DNA of 64,000 bases from Tsukamurella paurometabola (GTDB lineage Bacteria > Actinomycetota > Actinomycetes > Mycobacteriales > Mycobacteriaceae): NCBI RefSeq assembly GCF_900631615.1, contig NZ_LR131273.1, forward strand, positions 3,814,850 to 3,878,849. The letters are read 5' to 3'. Below, piece by piece: positions 62,195 through 64,000 of this stretch. Each line of letters starts with the position of its first letter. Position 1 is the first letter of the stretch. The position numbers were made by a program, and so were the translations under genes. The notes under the pieces are model-generated. The model searched no databases and was not told where the DNA came from. It saw only the letters and a program-made list of their open reading frames with translations.

Positions 62195-63922
62195 TCACAG
62201 GTACTGCCCGGTGTTGTTCTCCGTGTCGATCGCGCGGGAGGCGCTCGAGTTCTTGCCGGTCACCAGGGTGCGGATGTAGACGATGCGCTCGCCCTTCTTC
62301 CCCGAGATCCGCGCCCAGTCGTCCGGGTTCGTGGTGTTCGGCAGGTCCTCGTTCTCGGCGAACTCCTCGACGATGGACTCCAGCAGGTGGGTGATGCGCA
62401 ATCCCGGCTGGCCGGTCTCGAGGAAGCCCTTGATGGCGTGCTTCTTCGCGCGGTCCACGACGTTCTGGATCATCGCACCCGAGTTGAAGTCCTTGAAGTA
62501 CATGACCTCCTTGTCGCCGTTGGCGTAGGTCACCTCCAGGAACCGGTTGTCGTCGGTCTCCGCGTACATCCGCTCGACGACCCGCTCGATCATGGCCTTG
62601 ACACAGGCCTCGCGATCGCCGCCGAACTCGGCGAGGTCCTCCTCGTGGATCGGCAGCGCCGCCGTGAGGTACTTCGAGAAGATGTCGATCGCGCCCTCGG
62701 CGTCGGGGCGCTCGATCTTGATCTTCACGTCCAGGCGGCCGGGCCGCAGGATCGCGGGGTCGATCATGTCCTCGCGGTTCGACGCACCGATCACGATGAC
62801 GTTCTCCAGGCCCTCGACACCGTCGATCTCCGACAGCAGCTGCGGCACGACCGTGGTCTCGACGTCGGAGCTGACGCCCGACCCGCGGGTGCGGAAGATC
62901 GAGTCCATCTCGTCGAAGAAGACGATGACGGGCGTGCCCTCCGACGCCTTCTCCCGCGCTCGCTGGAAGATCAGGCGGATGTGCCGCTCGGTCTCGCCGA
63001 CGAACTTGTTGAGCAGCTCGGGGCCCTTGATGTTGAGGAAGTACGACTTGACCTCGCGCGAGTCGTCGCCCCGGACCTCGGCGATCTTCTTCGCGAGCGA
63101 GTTCGCGACGGCCTTCGCGATGAGCGTCTTGCCGTTGCCGGGCGGGCCGTACAGCAGCACGCCCTTCGGCGGCCGCAACGAGTAGTCCTTGAACAGGTCC
63201 TTGTGCAGGAAGGGCAGCTCGACGGCGTCACGGATCAGTTCGATCTGCCGGCCCAGGCCGCCGATGTCGGAGTAATCGACGTCCGGCACCTCCTCCAGCA
63301 CCAGGTCCTCGACCTCGGCCTTGGGGATCCGCTCGAACGCGTAACCCGCCTTGGTGTCGACGAGCAGGGAATCGCCCACGCGGAGTTTGCGGCGCGGCAG
63401 GCCGAACTCGTCCACGCCGGGATCGTCGGAGGCCTGCAGGGCCAGCGGGGCTGCGAGGCGCACCACGCGCTCCTCGTCGGCGTGGCCCACGACCAGGGCA
63501 CGGGCACCGTTGTCGAGGATCTCGCGGAGGGTGGAGATCTCCCCGACCGTCTCGAACTCGGTGGCCTCGACCACGGTCAGCGCCTCGTTGAGGCGCACCG
63601 TCTGGCCCGTGCGGAAGGACGCGACGTCCAGGTTCGGGGAGCACGTCAGCCGCATCTTGCGCCCGGAGGTGAAGACGTCCACGGTGTCGTCCTCGTAGGT
63701 GCCCAGCAGCACGCCGTAGCCCGACGGGGGCTGGCCGAGCCGCTCGACCTCCTCGCGGAGCGTGAGCAGCTGATTGCGGGCGTCGCGCAGCGTCTCGAGC
63801 AGCTTCGCGTTGCGGGTGGTGAGCGCATCGACGCGCTCGCGCAGCGCGGCCGCGGACGTGGCCTGCGGGGCGGACGAGTCCGCCGGCGCGGCCGAGGAAC
63901 GAGTCGGATCCGGTTCCGTCAC
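62195..63922 (-). CDS. mpa: Proteasome-associated AAA ATPase Mpa (ARC)
   Basis: A 575-residue AAA+ unfoldase. N-terminal coiled coil (about 20-65, [36 protein letters not shown]), two OB folds, and one AAA domain with Walker [14 protein letters not shown], Walker [13 protein letters not shown] and arginine finger region [16 protein letters not shown]. The C-terminus ends GQYL, the tail that docks into the PrcA ring. The coiled coils bind Pup. GTG 63922 is the start, with AAGGGAG upstream on the minus strand. The last 78 bases of the window hold its upstream region and no other gene. Confidence 0.98.
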   Translation of the reverse strand: MTEPDPTRSSAAPADSSAPQATSAAALRERVDALTTRNAKLLETLRDARNQLLTLREEVERLGQPPSGYGVLLGTYEDDTVDVFTSGRKMRLTCSPNLDVASFRTGQTVRLNEALTVVEATEFETVGEISTLREILDNGARALVVGHADEERVVRLAAPLALQASDDPGVDEFGLPRRKLRVGDSLLVDTKAGYAFERIPKAEVEDLVLEEVPDVDYSDIGGLGRQIELIRDAVELPFLHKDLFKDYSLRPPKGVLLYGPPGNGKTLIAKAVANSLAKKIAEVRGDDSREVKSYFLNIKGPELLNKFVGETERHIRLIFQRAREKASEGTPVIVFFDEMDSIFRTRGSGVSSDVETTVVPQLLSEIDGVEGLENVIVIGASNREDMIDPAILRPGRLDVKIKIERPDAEGAIDIFSKYLTAALPIHEEDLAEFGGDREACVKAMIERVVERMYAETDDNRFLEVTYANGDKEVMYFKDFNSGAMIQNVVDRAKKHAIKGFLETGQPGLRITHLLESIVEEFAENEDLPNTTNPDDWARISGKKGERIVYIRTLVTGKNSSASRAIDTENNTGQYL

Positions 63923-64000
63923 GAGTGAACTCCCTTTCCGTGGGGACTTCTCACGCTACCCCTTGTTCGACCTCCGCTGCGGACGCGGCGCGACCGTGCC

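Overview
The window is chromosomal DNA of a high-GC mycolic-acid actinobacterium (order Mycobacteriales). The genus cannot be fixed from the sequence; a Tsukamurella- or Gordonia-like organism would fit. The reasons are a complete Pup-proteasome locus (mpa, dop, pup, prcB, prcA, pafA, pafB, pafC), RbpA, polyprenol-phosphate mannose synthase beside Lnt, aerobic cobalamin genes, several F420-type enzymes, and gene order that recalls the M. tuberculosis Rv2050-Rv2115c stretch (from memory, not from a search). About 63 protein genes fill nearly all the space. No gene-free gap exceeds about 130 bp. I see no rRNA, tRNA, CRISPR array or insertion sequence.

Layout. 0-5.5 kb: end of a membrane transporter gene, gamma-carbonic anhydrase, a DUF2231 membrane protein, a Rieske lipoprotein, an EthA-like monooxygenase, an L,D-transpeptidase, a CPBP protease and a hydrolase-like lipoprotein. 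5.5-10.7 kb: rbpA, facing an operon fxsA-amidohydrolase-lnt-ppm1 whose last three genes overlap by 4 nt. 10.8-14.4 kb: cobN. 14.4-18.2 kb: a lactate-utilisation unit, lldR divergent from lutABC, with a readable promoter and perfect operator. 18.2-20.5 kb: a hotdog protein and TetR regulator divergent from a FabH-type synthase, with two palindromic operators between. 20.5-23.7 kb: cobG-cobH-cobIJ; cobG appears to use a CTG start.

23.7-37.3 kb is an accessory block between two cobalamin modules. It holds a DUF1330 protein, a regulator-esterase-MFS exporter cluster, an F420/PPOX protein, an isochorismatase-fold protein lacking its catalytic triad, a hydrolase/MerR pair, small genes, and a carbohydrate cassette (ROK regulator divergent from rbsA-rbsC-rbsB-dehydrogenase-isomerase). 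37.3-41.1 kb: cobK, cobM, cobL, a DprE2-like reductase and an Rv2074-like F420 protein. 41.1-45.4 kb: sugar porter, PepE, a 5'-3' exonuclease and a DUF4333 protein.

45.5-64 kb is the protein turnover and export region: helY, tatC, tatA, pafC, pafB, pafA, a TetR/SDR pair, a second CPBP protease, prcA, prcB, pup, a frameshifted membrane gene, a Ddn-type protein, dop, an FHA-ABC exporter and mpa. Pup is made ligation-competent by Dop, attached to substrates by PafA, and recognised by Mpa, which feeds the PrcAB core; PafB/PafC are DNA-damage regulators. The FHA-ABC gene between mpa and dop, the frameshift beside pup, and a large nested inverted repeat at 57.4 kb are the most notable departures. 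Several promoters end so close to a start codon that leaderless transcripts are likely.
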